Positions 28,600-37,090 of a stretch of DNA of 64,000 bases are shown in pieces. The stretch spans positions 276,340-340,339 of the forward strand of contig NZ_BMZN01000002.1 of NCBI RefSeq assembly GCF_014652815.1, written 5' to 3'. Position 1 is the first letter of the stretch. Each line of letters begins with the position of its first letter. The notes under the pieces were generated by a model. That model worked only from the letters and a program-made list of their open reading frames with translations, had not been told where the DNA came from and made no database searches. The position numbers and the translations under genes were made by a program. The stretch is from Alcaligenes pakistanensis. GTDB taxonomy: Bacteria; Pseudomonadota; Gammaproteobacteria; Burkholderiales; Burkholderiaceae_B.

Positions 28600-29167
28600 T
28601 GCTCAAGTAGCCAATTTCTTCAGAATACAGACTCAATGAATAGATAAAATCTATCGATATGATTCGTACGGCAGACATAACATTCTGTATCAATAGAAAA
28701 AGTAAATTTTCAAAATTGCTCATTGCATTTCATTTTTGGCAGGCGGCATGCCGAAAGCCCAAAACCCAGGCCTCAAGCCGGGCTTGAACGGCCGTTTTCA
28801 GGAATGCTACGCTGGCGTATCGGTGAATTTTCCTGGCAGGAAAAGGCGTGATTCTACGGCTTTTATCTCTGAAAAAAGAGATAAGTCCGGGCATGGCCAG
28901 TAGTGGTTTTGCCGGCTTGAGTGTGCACCCAGAAGCGCTGCTCCGGTGCAGATTGTGAAACCCGTTTTGTGACGATTTCTCCCTTCTTAGGGGACACTGG
29001 TCAGGGCTTCTGTTTTTTGAGACTATTTTGTTGGATTTTGACCAAGTTCAGGACCCAAGTTAAGACAGATTGTTATGCCTTTCAGGGCCGTTTTGGTATA
29101 GGTCGTTTCAATTGTTTTGTGCTTGTAGACCTAAGTTGCAGGGACTCGCTGGTGAGGAAAACGAAGT
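28600..29167. other. Non-coding stretch upstream of the AraC-type regulator
   Basis: About 570 bases with no supported gene. It is locally AT-rich (28600-28735) and contains a short hairpin TTATCTCT/AGAGATAA at 28862-28883. It may carry the regulator promoter; nothing else is recognised. Confidence 0.55.
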
Positions 29168-29205
29168 AAGGGCGGGACAAGCTTTCTTAGCCTTGTCCCG
29201 CCCTT
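29168..29205. terminator. Terminator downstream of the aldolase-MFS-isomerase operon
   Basis: 14-bp perfect stem AAGGGCGGGACAAG/CTTGTCCCGCCCTT around ten bases, placed 40 bases past the last gene of the minus-strand operon. Confidence 0.85.
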
Positions 29206-29243
29206 GTTTGATTTAAAACGGCTCTACGGTTGGAGTAACTGCG

Positions 29244-29852
29244 TTAGACGGACTCCGTGTGCAGTTCAATGGCGTGGTCCAGCATATCCAGGCGGTCTTG
29301 CCCCCAAAACAGCTCGCCTTGATACACATAAGACGGTGAACCAAAGACACCAGCGGCAATGGCTTCTTCGGTATGGTCTTGATACTGCTGTTTGGCTTTG
29401 GCGGCTTGTGGGAACCAATAGTCAGTATCCAGCTCTTGTGCGCGCAAAATCTGCGCCAGTTGAGCGGGGTCGCTGATGTCTTGATCCTCACACCACTGCG
29501 CCCGCAAAATAGCCTTGTACAGATCCAGGACGGGCAGCCCTGCCTGATTAACGGCGATCACCAGGGTAGAGGCCAGCGTGGCGTCCGGGCACATGAAGCG
29601 GGGGGTGGGGTTGACGTGTACGCCCAGCTTCCGACACCAACGCTGTAGCTCCGCAATGCGGTAGGCCTGCCGCTCGGGTGAGCGTTGTCCCAGCAGGACA
29701 CCTCCGGTGCGGGCATAGACCTGGGGTAAGTCTACGGGCTTGTAGTGAATGGGTACGCCATGCTTGTGGGCGATAGCTTCCAGGCGATCGGCCCCAAGGT
29801 AAGCCCAGTCCGAGTTCATCCAGAAATAGTAGTGAATACCAGACGCTTTCAT
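29244..29852 (-). CDS. 2-hydroxychromene-2-carboxylate isomerase/DsbA-like protein
   Basis: 202-residue thioredoxin-fold protein of the HCCA isomerase (kappa-GST-like) group: N-terminal YYFWMNSDWAYLG with Ser in place of a CxxC motif, a helical insert, and FGSPSYVYQGELFWGQDRL at the C-terminal cis-Pro region. Known members isomerise 2-hydroxychromene-2-carboxylate in naphthalene degradation, using glutathione; many homologues have other roles. The ATG overlaps the MFS gene stop (ATGA). Last gene of a three-gene operon with a class II aldolase and a transporter, so a role in catabolism of an imported acid is plausible. Confidence 0.85.
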   Translation of the reverse strand: MKASGIHYYFWMNSDWAYLGADRLEAIAHKHGVPIHYKPVDLPQVYARTGGVLLGQRSPERQAYRIAELQRWCRKLGVHVNPTPRFMCPDATLASTLVIAVNQAGLPVLDLYKAILRAQWCEDQDISDPAQLAQILRAQELDTDYWFPQAAKAKQQYQDHTEEAIAAGVFGSPSYVYQGELFWGQDRLDMLDHAIELHTESV

Positions 29853-31177
29853 GTCCGTACCTTTGGACGGGAGAGGGACGGCAGTGAAAAGTGCGTGGGG
29901 CCATGCATGAACCAGGTGCTGGCAAAGGCGATCAGACCTAACCCACTGAGATACCAGACGATGTAGTGGGGTTGGCCATCGCCATAAGCCAGCAAGGAGG
30001 TGGCGACCAAAGGAGCCAGACCGCCACCGATGGCACCGGATACCTGTACGGCGATGGAAATCCCGCTGTAGCGCACTTCAGGTGGAAATTGCGTGGAAAA
30101 CAGCCCACCCTGGGGGCCATATAGCGCGGCATAGACCAGGCCAATGGCGATGACCAGCGCCAGTGTGATCGTCTTGGAGTCCAGACTGCCCAACATGGAA
30201 AAAAAGGTGGATGAAAAGGCCAGCATCAGAATCGTGCCTGCCATGAATACCCATTTGAAGCCGATTTTGTCTCCCAGTACACCAAACAAGGGCATGGTGA
30301 ACAAAGCGGCAAAGGCGCCCCAAACGGTGGCGTCCAGCATCACACTGCGATCAACTCCCAAGGTGGTGGTCGCATAGGCCAGGGCAAAGGTCACCACGGT
30401 ATAGAACCAGGTCACTTCAGCCAGACGACCACCGACTACCAGCAGAACTTCGCGGGGGTAGTGACGCAGGACTTCCAGAGCGGGCACAGCCACCTGTTTG
30501 CCTTTTTTGCTCATCTGCTCGAAGTCGGGGGATTCGGCTACTTTGGCGCGTATCCACCAACCCACCAGCAACAAGGCCACGCTGGCCAGAAAGGGCAGAC
30601 GCCAGCCCCAGGTAAGCATGTCTTCTTCGGGCAGGCTGGCCACCGCACCCATCGCCAGAGAGGACAGGATCAGGCCGGGAGCCACGCCGGTTTGCGGCAA
30701 GCTGCCAAAAAATCCTTTCTTACCTTCGGGTGCATGTTCTACCGCCATCAAAACGGCCCCTCCCCATTCACCGCCGACGGCGATGCCTTGCAGAAAGCGC
30801 ATCAAGACCAGCAGCACGGCGGCCCAATAGCCAATGCTGTCGTAAGAAGGAATCAGGCCGATCAAAATGGTGGGAATGCCCATTAGGAACAGCGTAATCA
30901 AGAGCATGGATTTTCGGCCCAGTTTGTCGCCAAAGTGACCGAAGATAAGTCCCCCCAAGGGACGGGCAAAAAAGCCCACAGAATAAGTCGCAAAGGCTGC
31001 CAGCGTGCCCGTAATCGGGTCGAAGGCAGGAAAGAAAATCTTGTTGAAAATCAGGGCGGCAGCAGTGCCGTATAGAAAAAAGTCATACCACTCGATAGTG
31101 GTTCCCATCATGCTGGCCAAGCCAGCCGTAACGTACTGGCGCGGCGAACGCGCCTGTCCGGTATTAGGCATCGTCAT
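29849..31177 (-). CDS. MFS transporter, metabolite:H+ symporter type
   Basis: 442-residue 12-helix major-facilitator protein of the MHS subfamily (ShiA/ProP/KgtP relatives). It has GTTIEWYDFFLYGTAAAL in helix 1, the loop 2-3 motif GHFGDKLGRKSML and RFLQGIAVGGEWGGAVLM in helix 4. Proton-coupled uptake of an organic acid or zwitterion is typical. It lies 37 bases after the class II aldolase gene and overlaps the isomerase-like gene by four bases. Confidence 0.92.
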   Translation of the reverse strand: MTMPNTGQARSPRQYVTAGLASMMGTTIEWYDFFLYGTAAALIFNKIFFPAFDPITGTLAAFATYSVGFFARPLGGLIFGHFGDKLGRKSMLLITLFLMGIPTILIGLIPSYDSIGYWAAVLLVLMRFLQGIAVGGEWGGAVLMAVEHAPEGKKGFFGSLPQTGVAPGLILSSLAMGAVASLPEEDMLTWGWRLPFLASVALLLVGWWIRAKVAESPDFEQMSKKGKQVAVPALEVLRHYPREVLLVVGGRLAEVTWFYTVVTFALAYATTTLGVDRSVMLDATVWGAFAALFTMPLFGVLGDKIGFKWVFMAGTILMLAFSSTFFSMLGSLDSKTITLALVIAIGLVYAALYGPQGGLFSTQFPPEVRYSGISIAVQVSGAIGGGLAPLVATSLLAYGDGQPHYIVWYLSGLGLIAFASTWFMHGPTHFSLPSLSRPKVRT

Positions 31178-31214
31178 AACGACCTCCTGGTCTTGCTTTG
31201 TTTTGAGTGGGGCG

Positions 31215-32000
31215 TCAGCGGGTTTTGCTTAAGGGCGCGATGCCTTGGGTCTGACGGGACCAGTAATCAAAAGTCGCGTTAACGATAGAGGGCTTGAGCA
31301 GATAGTCGTGTGCTTCTGCCGCCAGCACATCATCCACGGGTGTAAGCGGACCAAAAGCGGCTTGGGCGCGTACTTGCAGGCGGGCGGCCCGCTCCAGATA
31401 AACCGATAGGTAGGTGGCCTCCTGACAGCTCTTGCCTGCGGTCAGATAGCCGTGGTGAGCCAGGATAATGGCACGTTTGTCGCCCAAGGCTTTGGAGATG
31501 ATGACGCCTTCCTGATCGGCTATTGGCACACCGGGCCATTCACTTAGAAAGGCGCAGTCATTGTGCAAAGGTGTCATGTCCATTTGCGCGATCACCAAAG
31601 GCTGGCGGGCGGTTGCCAGCACGGTGGCCCAGGGCGAGTGTGTGTGGATGATGGAATTTACGTCGGGGCGGGCCTCGTAGACCCAGAGGTGAAAGCGGGT
31701 TGCCGGGTTGGCCATGCCTTCGCCGCTCAAGGTGTTCAGGTCGCGGTCGACTTCGATGAAGTCGTCGGGGGTGGCTTCGTCAAAGCCCAGGCCAAAGCGT
31801 AAGGTCCAATACGCGCCGGGGCGCTCGGAACGTACGCTGATTTGTCCGGCCAGACCGGCTTCCTGCTCGGTCATGGCCAGGATGCGACAGGCAAAGGCCA
31901 TGGTTTCGCGCGTGTCGCGCTGAACCTGTTGCAGATGAGTGGCCATCTCTTGAGTGGCACGTTCATCAAAATAAGATTTATCTCTGAGTGGGGTATCCAT
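31215..32000 (-). CDS. Class II aldolase/adducin-family protein
   Basis: 261 residues with the zinc-site motifs of class II aldolases: SIIHTHSPWA (His-x-His), and ILAHHGYLTAG. Members cleave or epimerise sugar phosphates or decarboxylate/aldol-cleave hydroxyacids; the substrate is unknown. First gene of the operon with an MHS-type transporter and an HCCA-isomerase-like protein, suggesting uptake and breakdown of a hydroxy- or aromatic acid. Confidence 0.9.
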   Translation of the reverse strand: MDTPLRDKSYFDERATQEMATHLQQVQRDTRETMAFACRILAMTEQEAGLAGQISVRSERPGAYWTLRFGLGFDEATPDDFIEVDRDLNTLSGEGMANPATRFHLWVYEARPDVNSIIHTHSPWATVLATARQPLVIAQMDMTPLHNDCAFLSEWPGVPIADQEGVIISKALGDKRAIILAHHGYLTAGKSCQEATYLSVYLERAARLQVRAQAAFGPLTPVDDVLAAEAHDYLLKPSIVNATFDYWSRQTQGIAPLSKTR

Positions 32001-32377
32001 GCGATTTGTCTCCTTTAGTATGCCTCGTCGATCTTTCTGCCGACGATGGAATCTATTGTCTTGATTTAGATCAAGAGAAGCTATGTGCGCTGGCTCATAG
32101 CTCCTATTCCATTTAGCTTAAAGGCAGGATCAGGCAAAGAAGCCCGGCTGCTGGGCCGGGCAGGGGACAGACAAATAACAGGGTTCAGGCTTGGCGCCAG
32201 CGGGATCGCTCTCGGCGGCGCGAACGGGACCAAGGATGTTGCACCTTATGCGGCTGCGGCCGGGGATCGGGTGGAATGCGTGTGTCATTGTTTTCCACGG
32301 GATTGGAGTCCGGTTTGGACGATTCCAAAAAGACACTACTGGAACAATCGCAATCGAGGTACATGGACGGTCCTTTG
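32001..32377. other. Gap holding the aldolase promoter and the fusion-gene 3' region
   Basis: 377 bases. A minus-strand terminator lies at 32142-32161, more than 200 bases past the stop of the GNAT-dUTPase gene, so that gene may have a long 3' untranslated tail. No gene is supported; short open frames here lack any recognisable similarity. Confidence 0.55.
32142..32161 (-). terminator. Terminator for the GNAT-dUTPase gene
   Basis: GCCCGGC/GCCGGGC stem with a six-base loop; on the minus strand it is followed by TTCTTTGCC. Confidence 0.65.
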
Positions 32378-33811
32378 TCAGCGTAAAGAAAGGGGAGGAG
32401 CTAGTGATGAGCCATTGGTTTGCTCATGTGGCAGGCCAGCCTGGGCCTGGGTACCTCCCGAAAAAAAAGCGTCATAGCTGTCTTGCAGGGCGTGCAGGAT
32501 TAGTTCTGGGTAGTTGTCTTGCTCAACGGGTATGCTGGCCTGCAATTTCGCCAGATGCTCGTTATCCGGTTGCCCATTCCACTGTTTTTGATAGTGACCA
32601 TGCTGATAGCCGCGCAGCTGACGCAGCCGGTTCAGGGCATTTTTGCCCGCATAGGAGTGATAGAGCGTGTCCAGGGTCAGGCCGCACAGATGGGCTAATT
32701 GGGTAAAGCCGTTGAAGTCGAATTGGCGGGTTTCCAGAACACGCAAGGTAAAGCTTTCCAGAGCTTTCATGATGGCAGCGGAGTCGCTGGCCACGGCGGA
32801 CACATGCTGGATCTGTTCCAGAACCGTTGCGGCCTCTTGGTGGCGCAGCGTGTCCATGGAGCGCAGCAGATCGCACAGACCGAAATGCAAAATGTCGATA
32901 AGTTCCAGCTGCAATTGCGGTAGATTGCGCTCGCGATATTGCCACCATTTCCAGTCCAGATGGCCGGCCAATTCGGCACACTCCACCCAAATGGCCCGAT
33001 AGTAGTCCTGTTTGGCATGACGCCAGTTCGGGTCGATCAGGTGATTCAGTTCTGTTTGCAGGGCCAGCATCTGTTCCAGACGATGGAGACCGGGGCCAAT
33101 AGTGGCAGGGGGGGCTTGCTGTCCCAGACGTTGTTTTTGGCCGCCTTGCGCATCAAAGTTCTCGGGTGCCAGCCAAGCCTGGAAGCTGGCTTTCAGGGCA
33201 GGCCATTCTCGATCAGTGATGGAGAACCAGGCCGTATCGCGTGAGCGTCCTTTGTACACAAGAGCTTGGCGGAAAATCCCCTCGTAGCGAAAGCCCAGAC
33301 GGCGCGCGGCCGCTTGTGAAGGGGCATTGTGTGTGTCGCATTTCCATTCGTAGCGTCGATAGCCCAGCCCGTCGATGGCATAGGCCATGAGCAGATAATG
33401 CGCTTCAGTCGCCATGCGGGTCTGTTTCAGGGCGGGCGACCAGGCTACAAAGCCCACTTCGACACTGCCGTTTTGCGGATCAATACGCATCAGGGACAAG
33501 GTGCCCAGAGCGCGTCCTGTCGCTTGCTCCACCACGGCGTAATGCACGGCGTTGCTGGCTTGGCTGATGTTCTGTAAATGCTGATCGAATTGCGACCGAT
33601 TGCTGAAAGGCCCTACGGATAAATAGGTCCAGTCGCGGCCGTCGCTGGCACTGCTGTACGCCTGATACAGGCTGTCGCCATGTTGTTCAGGGTTGACGGC
33701 TTCCAGCCGGCAGTACTTGCCGTGCAGAACGCAGCGAGTTGGCTGGGGGCGAGTTTGCCAATGGGGGAGTGCTGGGCCAATGGGCTGGTGATATTCGTTC
33801 AGCTGAACCAT
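32378..33811 (-). CDS. GNAT acetyltransferase fused to dimeric all-alpha dUTPase
   Basis: One uninterrupted 477-residue frame with two domains. Residues about 25-215 are a RimJ/RimL-type GNAT (VEVGFVAWSPALKQTRMATEA, then NAPSQAAARRLGFRYEG), expected to use acetyl-CoA. A linker (about 215-244, Gln/Pro/Ala-rich) leads to residues about 245-455, which match the dimeric dUTPase family (RAIWVECAEL, WKWW, LELIDILHFGL). The all-alpha NTP-pyrophosphatase signature is complete: E277xxE280 and E303xxD306. The second half should convert dUTP to dUMP. The target of the acetyltransferase half is unknown. Single gene. Confidence 0.88.
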   Translation of the reverse strand: MVQLNEYHQPIGPALPHWQTRPQPTRCVLHGKYCRLEAVNPEQHGDSLYQAYSSASDGRDWTYLSVGPFSNRSQFDQHLQNISQASNAVHYAVVEQATGRALGTLSLMRIDPQNGSVEVGFVAWSPALKQTRMATEAHYLLMAYAIDGLGYRRYEWKCDTHNAPSQAAARRLGFRYEGIFRQALVYKGRSRDTAWFSITDREWPALKASFQAWLAPENFDAQGGQKQRLGQQAPPATIGPGLHRLEQMLALQTELNHLIDPNWRHAKQDYYRAIWVECAELAGHLDWKWWQYRERNLPQLQLELIDILHFGLCDLLRSMDTLRHQEAATVLEQIQHVSAVASDSAAIMKALESFTLRVLETRQFDFNGFTQLAHLCGLTLDTLYHSYAGKNALNRLRQLRGYQHGHYQKQWNGQPDNEHLAKLQASIPVEQDNYPELILHALQDSYDAFFSGGTQAQAGLPHEQTNGSSLAPPLSLR

Positions 33812-34122
33812 AAGATATCTGCAAAAGGGAGCGCTCCAGGGATGCCCGGCAGGGGCACATCTGGAGGCGGGAAAGGGAAAGGTGGGTCAGGGAGCAGGCA
33901 AAAGTTGCTGTAGGCCACTAATTGATTCTATTGATCAAGTGGCTGGTTGCAGCAATCCGCTTTAGCCCTACTTTCCAGACCGCATTGATGGAACGGCTTT
34001 CAAGCGCAATGGCAGCACTCTTGCTGGACTGTCACGTTAAGGTAGAAAGGGTGAGAAGCCTGCGTGGCGGGCAGTGGTCTGTTTAAAGATGCGTGAGGGT
34101 GCAGACCAAAGTGGTTGGCACA
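33812..34122. other. Gap upstream of the fusion gene
   Basis: About 310 bases with no supported gene; presumably the promoter of the GNAT-dUTPase gene at the left end. No clear operator seen. Confidence 0.5.
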
Positions 34123-34159
34123 AAAAAAACCGAGACTGCCCGCAGGCAGCTCGGTTTTT
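34123..34159. terminator. Terminator downstream of yncE
   Basis: A-rich arm then CCGAG-A-CTGCC, loop CGCA, GGCAG-CTCGG and a five-T run; one bulged base. Serves the minus-strand yncE-like gene and can also act on the plus strand. Confidence 0.85.
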
Positions 34160-34180
34160 GGCAGGCGCAAAGCCTGGTAT

Positions 34181-35344
34181 TTACAGCTGGTTCAGGTTCA
34201 GACGCAGCACGCTGTCCTTGGCACCTTTCAGGTAGTGCGGGCTCTTGTCGCCATGAGGAGCCTTGATAGTGACAAAAGCGGTCTGGCCATCTGCGCTCAA
34301 GGTCACGCTGTTCGGGTGCACAGGGGCGCTGATGCGGTGTTTTACGGCCAGGGTTTCCGCATCCAGGATGGTGACCGAACCGGTACCGGCAGGGGTCTCA
34401 CGATCCACGCCACGGTTGGTGGCGATCAGCTCTTTGCGAGCGTCGTTGTAGATAACATCCAGCAGGCCCAAACCGATCTCTACTGTGTTTTCGACTTTAC
34501 CCGAGGTGGTGTCGAACACGTAAATCTTGCCGGTATTGGCATCGGCACCAAACAATTTTTTGCCGTCAGCGCTCAGTGCGATGTTCACAAAGAAGTGACG
34601 CGAGTCTTCACGCTTGTCGCTCTTTGCATCGCCCGTAGTGAAGCGTTGTTCGATAGCGCCGGTGGTGGGGTTGATCACGGCAATTTCATCTTTACCGCCA
34701 TGGCCTACAAACAGACGCTTGGTGTTGGCGTCGTACGCAGCACCAGCCGGCCATAGGCCCACATTGTCGAGATTGTGCAGGATGCGGCCTTGGGCGCCGT
34801 CCACGATCCACACGCGACCGCCTTCAGAGGGGTTGGTCACGAAGATGCGGTTGTCTTGTTCGTCAATAACGACCTTGCGGGTATGTTCCCAGCCGTCCTT
34901 GCCTTCTTTCTCGCCCAGCTGAATCAGCTGTTTGACCGTGCCGTTCAGGCTATTGATAGCCAGCAGGGAGCCGTCCAGTGTGTTGCCCACGTACAGAGTG
35001 TGTGTCTTTTGGTTCAGGCCCAGTGCAAACGCACGGCGGGGCAGTTGGATCAGCTGCGATTCACGCAGGGTGTCCTGGTCCAGAACATGCAGAAAGCCTG
35101 CAGAGCGATCTTCAAACAAAGGAGTAGCAGCAACGAACAGCTGCTTGCTGTCTTTGGCAGCCAGAATTTCGTAGGCACCGTCAATCGTGTCTTGGCGGAA
35201 GGTAACTTGTGTCTGGGGAGCGGTGAAGGACGTGTTTTGTCCCGCTTGCTGTGATTGTGGTGCAGTTTGACATGCGCTAAGCAGCAAAGCGCCCATCACG
35301 GAGGCAACAATCATTTTTAAAGAGGCAGGGCGGGACGCAATCAT
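34181..35344 (-). CDS. yncE: YncE-like beta-propeller lipoprotein
   Basis: 387 residues. A lipoprotein signal ends at LLLSAC (Cys at about 25), followed by a seven-bladed YncE/YVTN-type propeller (repeats with KRLFVGHGG, KIYVFDT, SVTILDAE). E. coli YncE is periplasmic, binds DNA in vitro and is Fur regulated; its function is unsettled. This version is predicted to be membrane-anchored. A Fur-box-like site lies about 155 bases upstream, which agrees with iron control. Single gene with its own terminator. Confidence 0.88.
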   Translation of the reverse strand: MIASRPASLKMIVASVMGALLLSACQTAPQSQQAGQNTSFTAPQTQVTFRQDTIDGAYEILAAKDSKQLFVAATPLFEDRSAGFLHVLDQDTLRESQLIQLPRRAFALGLNQKTHTLYVGNTLDGSLLAINSLNGTVKQLIQLGEKEGKDGWEHTRKVVIDEQDNRIFVTNPSEGGRVWIVDGAQGRILHNLDNVGLWPAGAAYDANTKRLFVGHGGKDEIAVINPTTGAIEQRFTTGDAKSDKREDSRHFFVNIALSADGKKLFGADANTGKIYVFDTTSGKVENTVEIGLGLLDVIYNDARKELIATNRGVDRETPAGTGSVTILDAETLAVKHRISAPVHPNSVTLSADGQTAFVTIKAPHGDKSPHYLKGAKDSVLRLNLNQL

Positions 35345-35497
35345 GTATTTCCTTTGGGATTTAACAAAGACAAGCTGAGTTCAGAATAAGCAGACTGGCA
35401 TGGAAACTGCTTTAAAGCGGGCCATGAAGGGTGCCTGCAGGTTCAAAGCGGCGTTTTAAAAATAGAATGCCGTTGAGTCTGACTCGGTATCAAGATA

Positions 35498-35516
35498 ATA
35501 AATGAGAATCGTTACT
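35498..35516 (-). promoter_or_regulatory. Candidate Fur box upstream of yncE
   Basis: ATAAATGAGAATCGTTACT shares the core AATGAGAATCGTTA with the site upstream of fecI and matches the Fur consensus at 12 of 19 positions. Confidence 0.75.
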
Positions 35517-35569
35517 ATAACTGCTCTGTTTTATAAACTTTTCTGACTCTTCTGTCTATGGAAATACAC

Positions 35570-35595
35570 AAAACCCTGCACGATGGCAGGGTTTT
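35570..35595. terminator. Terminator downstream of the deaminase gene
   Basis: AAAACCCTGC, loop ACGATG, GCAGGGTTTT; symmetrical, 15 bases past the stop of the minus-strand deaminase gene. Confidence 0.88.
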
Positions 35596-35609
35596 GAAGG
35601 GCAGCAGTT

Positions 35610-36083
35610 TTAGTCTTTGTTGGAACCCGATCCAAAGCGATCTTGCCAGGCTTCGTACACTTTGCGTTTTTCTGGCAAAGGCAGATGCTCCATTTTTACG
35701 CCTTGCTTGCCAAAGTCTTGCTGCATTTGCTGATAAAAGCTGCGGGTAGACCAGCCGAAGGGGCCGCCTTCCTCATCATCGGCACAATAAACGACGCGCT
35801 CTACGCCAGAGGCGATCATGGCCGCCATGCACATAGGGCAGGGAATACCGCTGGCGTACATGGTGCTGCCGGCATGGCTGCTGCTTTGCTCGGTCTGGCT
35901 GGCGTTGCGTAGCGCCTGGATCTCGGCATGGGCGGTGGGGTCGTGCGCAATATAAGTCTCATTTACCCCTTCGGCCAGAACTAGACCATCACGCACTAAC
36001 ACCGCACCAAATGGCTGGCCGCCACGGGCGACATTGTCTTCTGCGATCTGGATGGAGCGCAGCAGATAGTGTTTATCGTTCAT
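35610..36083 (-). CDS. Nucleoside/guanine deaminase (CDA fold)
   Basis: 157-residue zinc deaminase of the cytidine-deaminase-like superfamily. The HAE motif (H52, E54; DPTAHAEIQALR) and PCPMC (C82, C85) give the zinc site and the general base. Length and the DPTAHAE sequence resemble Bacillus GuaD-type guanine deaminases rather than TadA. The ATG at 36083 has AGGAG six bases upstream; an upstream ATG at 36104 lacks this. Guanine to xanthine conversion would fit the neighbouring purine-catabolic allE gene, although a terminator separates the two genes. Confidence 0.87.
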   Translation of the reverse strand: MNDKHYLLRSIQIAEDNVARGGQPFGAVLVRDGLVLAEGVNETYIAHDPTAHAEIQALRNASQTEQSSSHAGSTMYASGIPCPMCMAAMIASGVERVVYCADDEEGGPFGWSTRSFYQQMQQDFGKQGVKMEHLPLPEKRKVYEAWQDRFGSGSNKD

Positions 36084-36209
36084 GTTTTTCTCCTTGGAGA
36101 GCAAAGGTTTGAATGAGTCTGTCCGTTGCTGTGCCTGTTCCTATAGCGCGTTAGCGCAGGACGGGGCAATAGGCAGCGATACCTTGTCAGGATTTTCTGT
36201 CAGCAATGC

Positions 36210-36240
36210 AAAACAGCCGCTGACGGGCAGCGGCTGTTTT
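36210..36240. terminator. Terminator downstream of allE
   Basis: Perfect 13-bp stem AAAACAGCCGCTG/CAGCGGCTGTTTT around ACGGG, 13 bases past the allE stop. Confidence 0.93.
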
Positions 36241-36253
36241 GTTTCAGGCCATT

Positions 36254-37090
36254 TTAGCGGGTGCCGCCAATGGTCAGGTTGGCATGACGGTTAACGTCTT
36301 TGTACAGCAGGTAGCGGAAACGGCTAGGGCCGCCCGCGTAGCAAGCCTGTGGGCAAAATGCGCGCAGCCACATGAAGTCGCCGGCTTCCACTTCAACCCA
36401 GTCCTGGTTCAGACGGTAAACCGCCTTGCCTTCCAGAACGTACAGACCGTGTTCCATCACGTGCGTTTCAGCAAATGGGATCACGCCACCGGGTTCAAAG
36501 TTCACGATGTTCACGTGCATGTCGTGACGTAGGTCGGACATGTCGGTAAAGCGGGTCGTGCTCCAACGGCCTTCCGTGTCAGGCATGACGCTAGGCTTAA
36601 CATCTTTTTCGTTGGTGACGAAGGCTGCAGGCGCTTCCAAGCCTTCAACTCGCTGGTAGCGTTTGCGGATCCAGTGGAAATTGGCCAGTTCGCCTGTGCG
36701 GTTGTGCAAGGTCCAGTTGGTGGAAGGAGGAATAAAGGCATAGCCGCCTTCTTCCAGCACGTGCTTGGTGCCTTCCAGAACCAGTTCCAGCTGGCCCTTA
36801 ACGACAAAAATCACGCCTTCGGCTTCGGGGTCGGACTCAGGATTGTTGCTGCCGCCCTGAGGGCCCACTTCCATAATGTATTGGGAGAAGGTCTCGGCAA
36901 AGCCGGACAGAGGACGTGCCAATACCCAAAGACGGGTATTTTCCCAACCGGGCAGAAAGCTGGTCACGATGTCTTGCAGCACGCCTTTAGGCAGTACGGC
37001 ATAGGCTTCGGTGAACATGGCGCGGTCCGTCAGCAGTTGAGTCTGAGGAGGGTGGCCACCTGGAGGGGCGTAGTAATTGACTTTGGACAT
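36254..37090 (-). CDS. allE: (S)-ureidoglycine aminohydrolase
   Basis: 278-residue bicupin enzyme of allantoin catabolism: converts (S)-ureidoglycine to (S)-ureidoglycolate with release of ammonia, using Mn2+. Two cupin halves are visible (VIFVVKGQLELVLEG near 100 and EHGLYVLEGKAVYRLN near 215). The C-terminal cupin has the metal-ligand pattern ETHVMEHG. MSKVNYYAPPGG at 37090 has GGGA upstream and is the better start than MGIY at 37102. The LysR gene at 37552 is divergent and may be its regulator; the rest of the allantoin pathway is not in the window. Confidence 0.93.
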   Translation of the reverse strand: MSKVNYYAPPGGHPPQTQLLTDRAMFTEAYAVLPKGVLQDIVTSFLPGWENTRLWVLARPLSGFAETFSQYIMEVGPQGGSNNPESDPEAEGVIFVVKGQLELVLEGTKHVLEEGGYAFIPPSTNWTLHNRTGELANFHWIRKRYQRVEGLEAPAAFVTNEKDVKPSVMPDTEGRWSTTRFTDMSDLRHDMHVNIVNFEPGGVIPFAETHVMEHGLYVLEGKAVYRLNQDWVEVEAGDFMWLRAFCPQACYAGGPSRFRYLLYKDVNRHANLTIGGTR

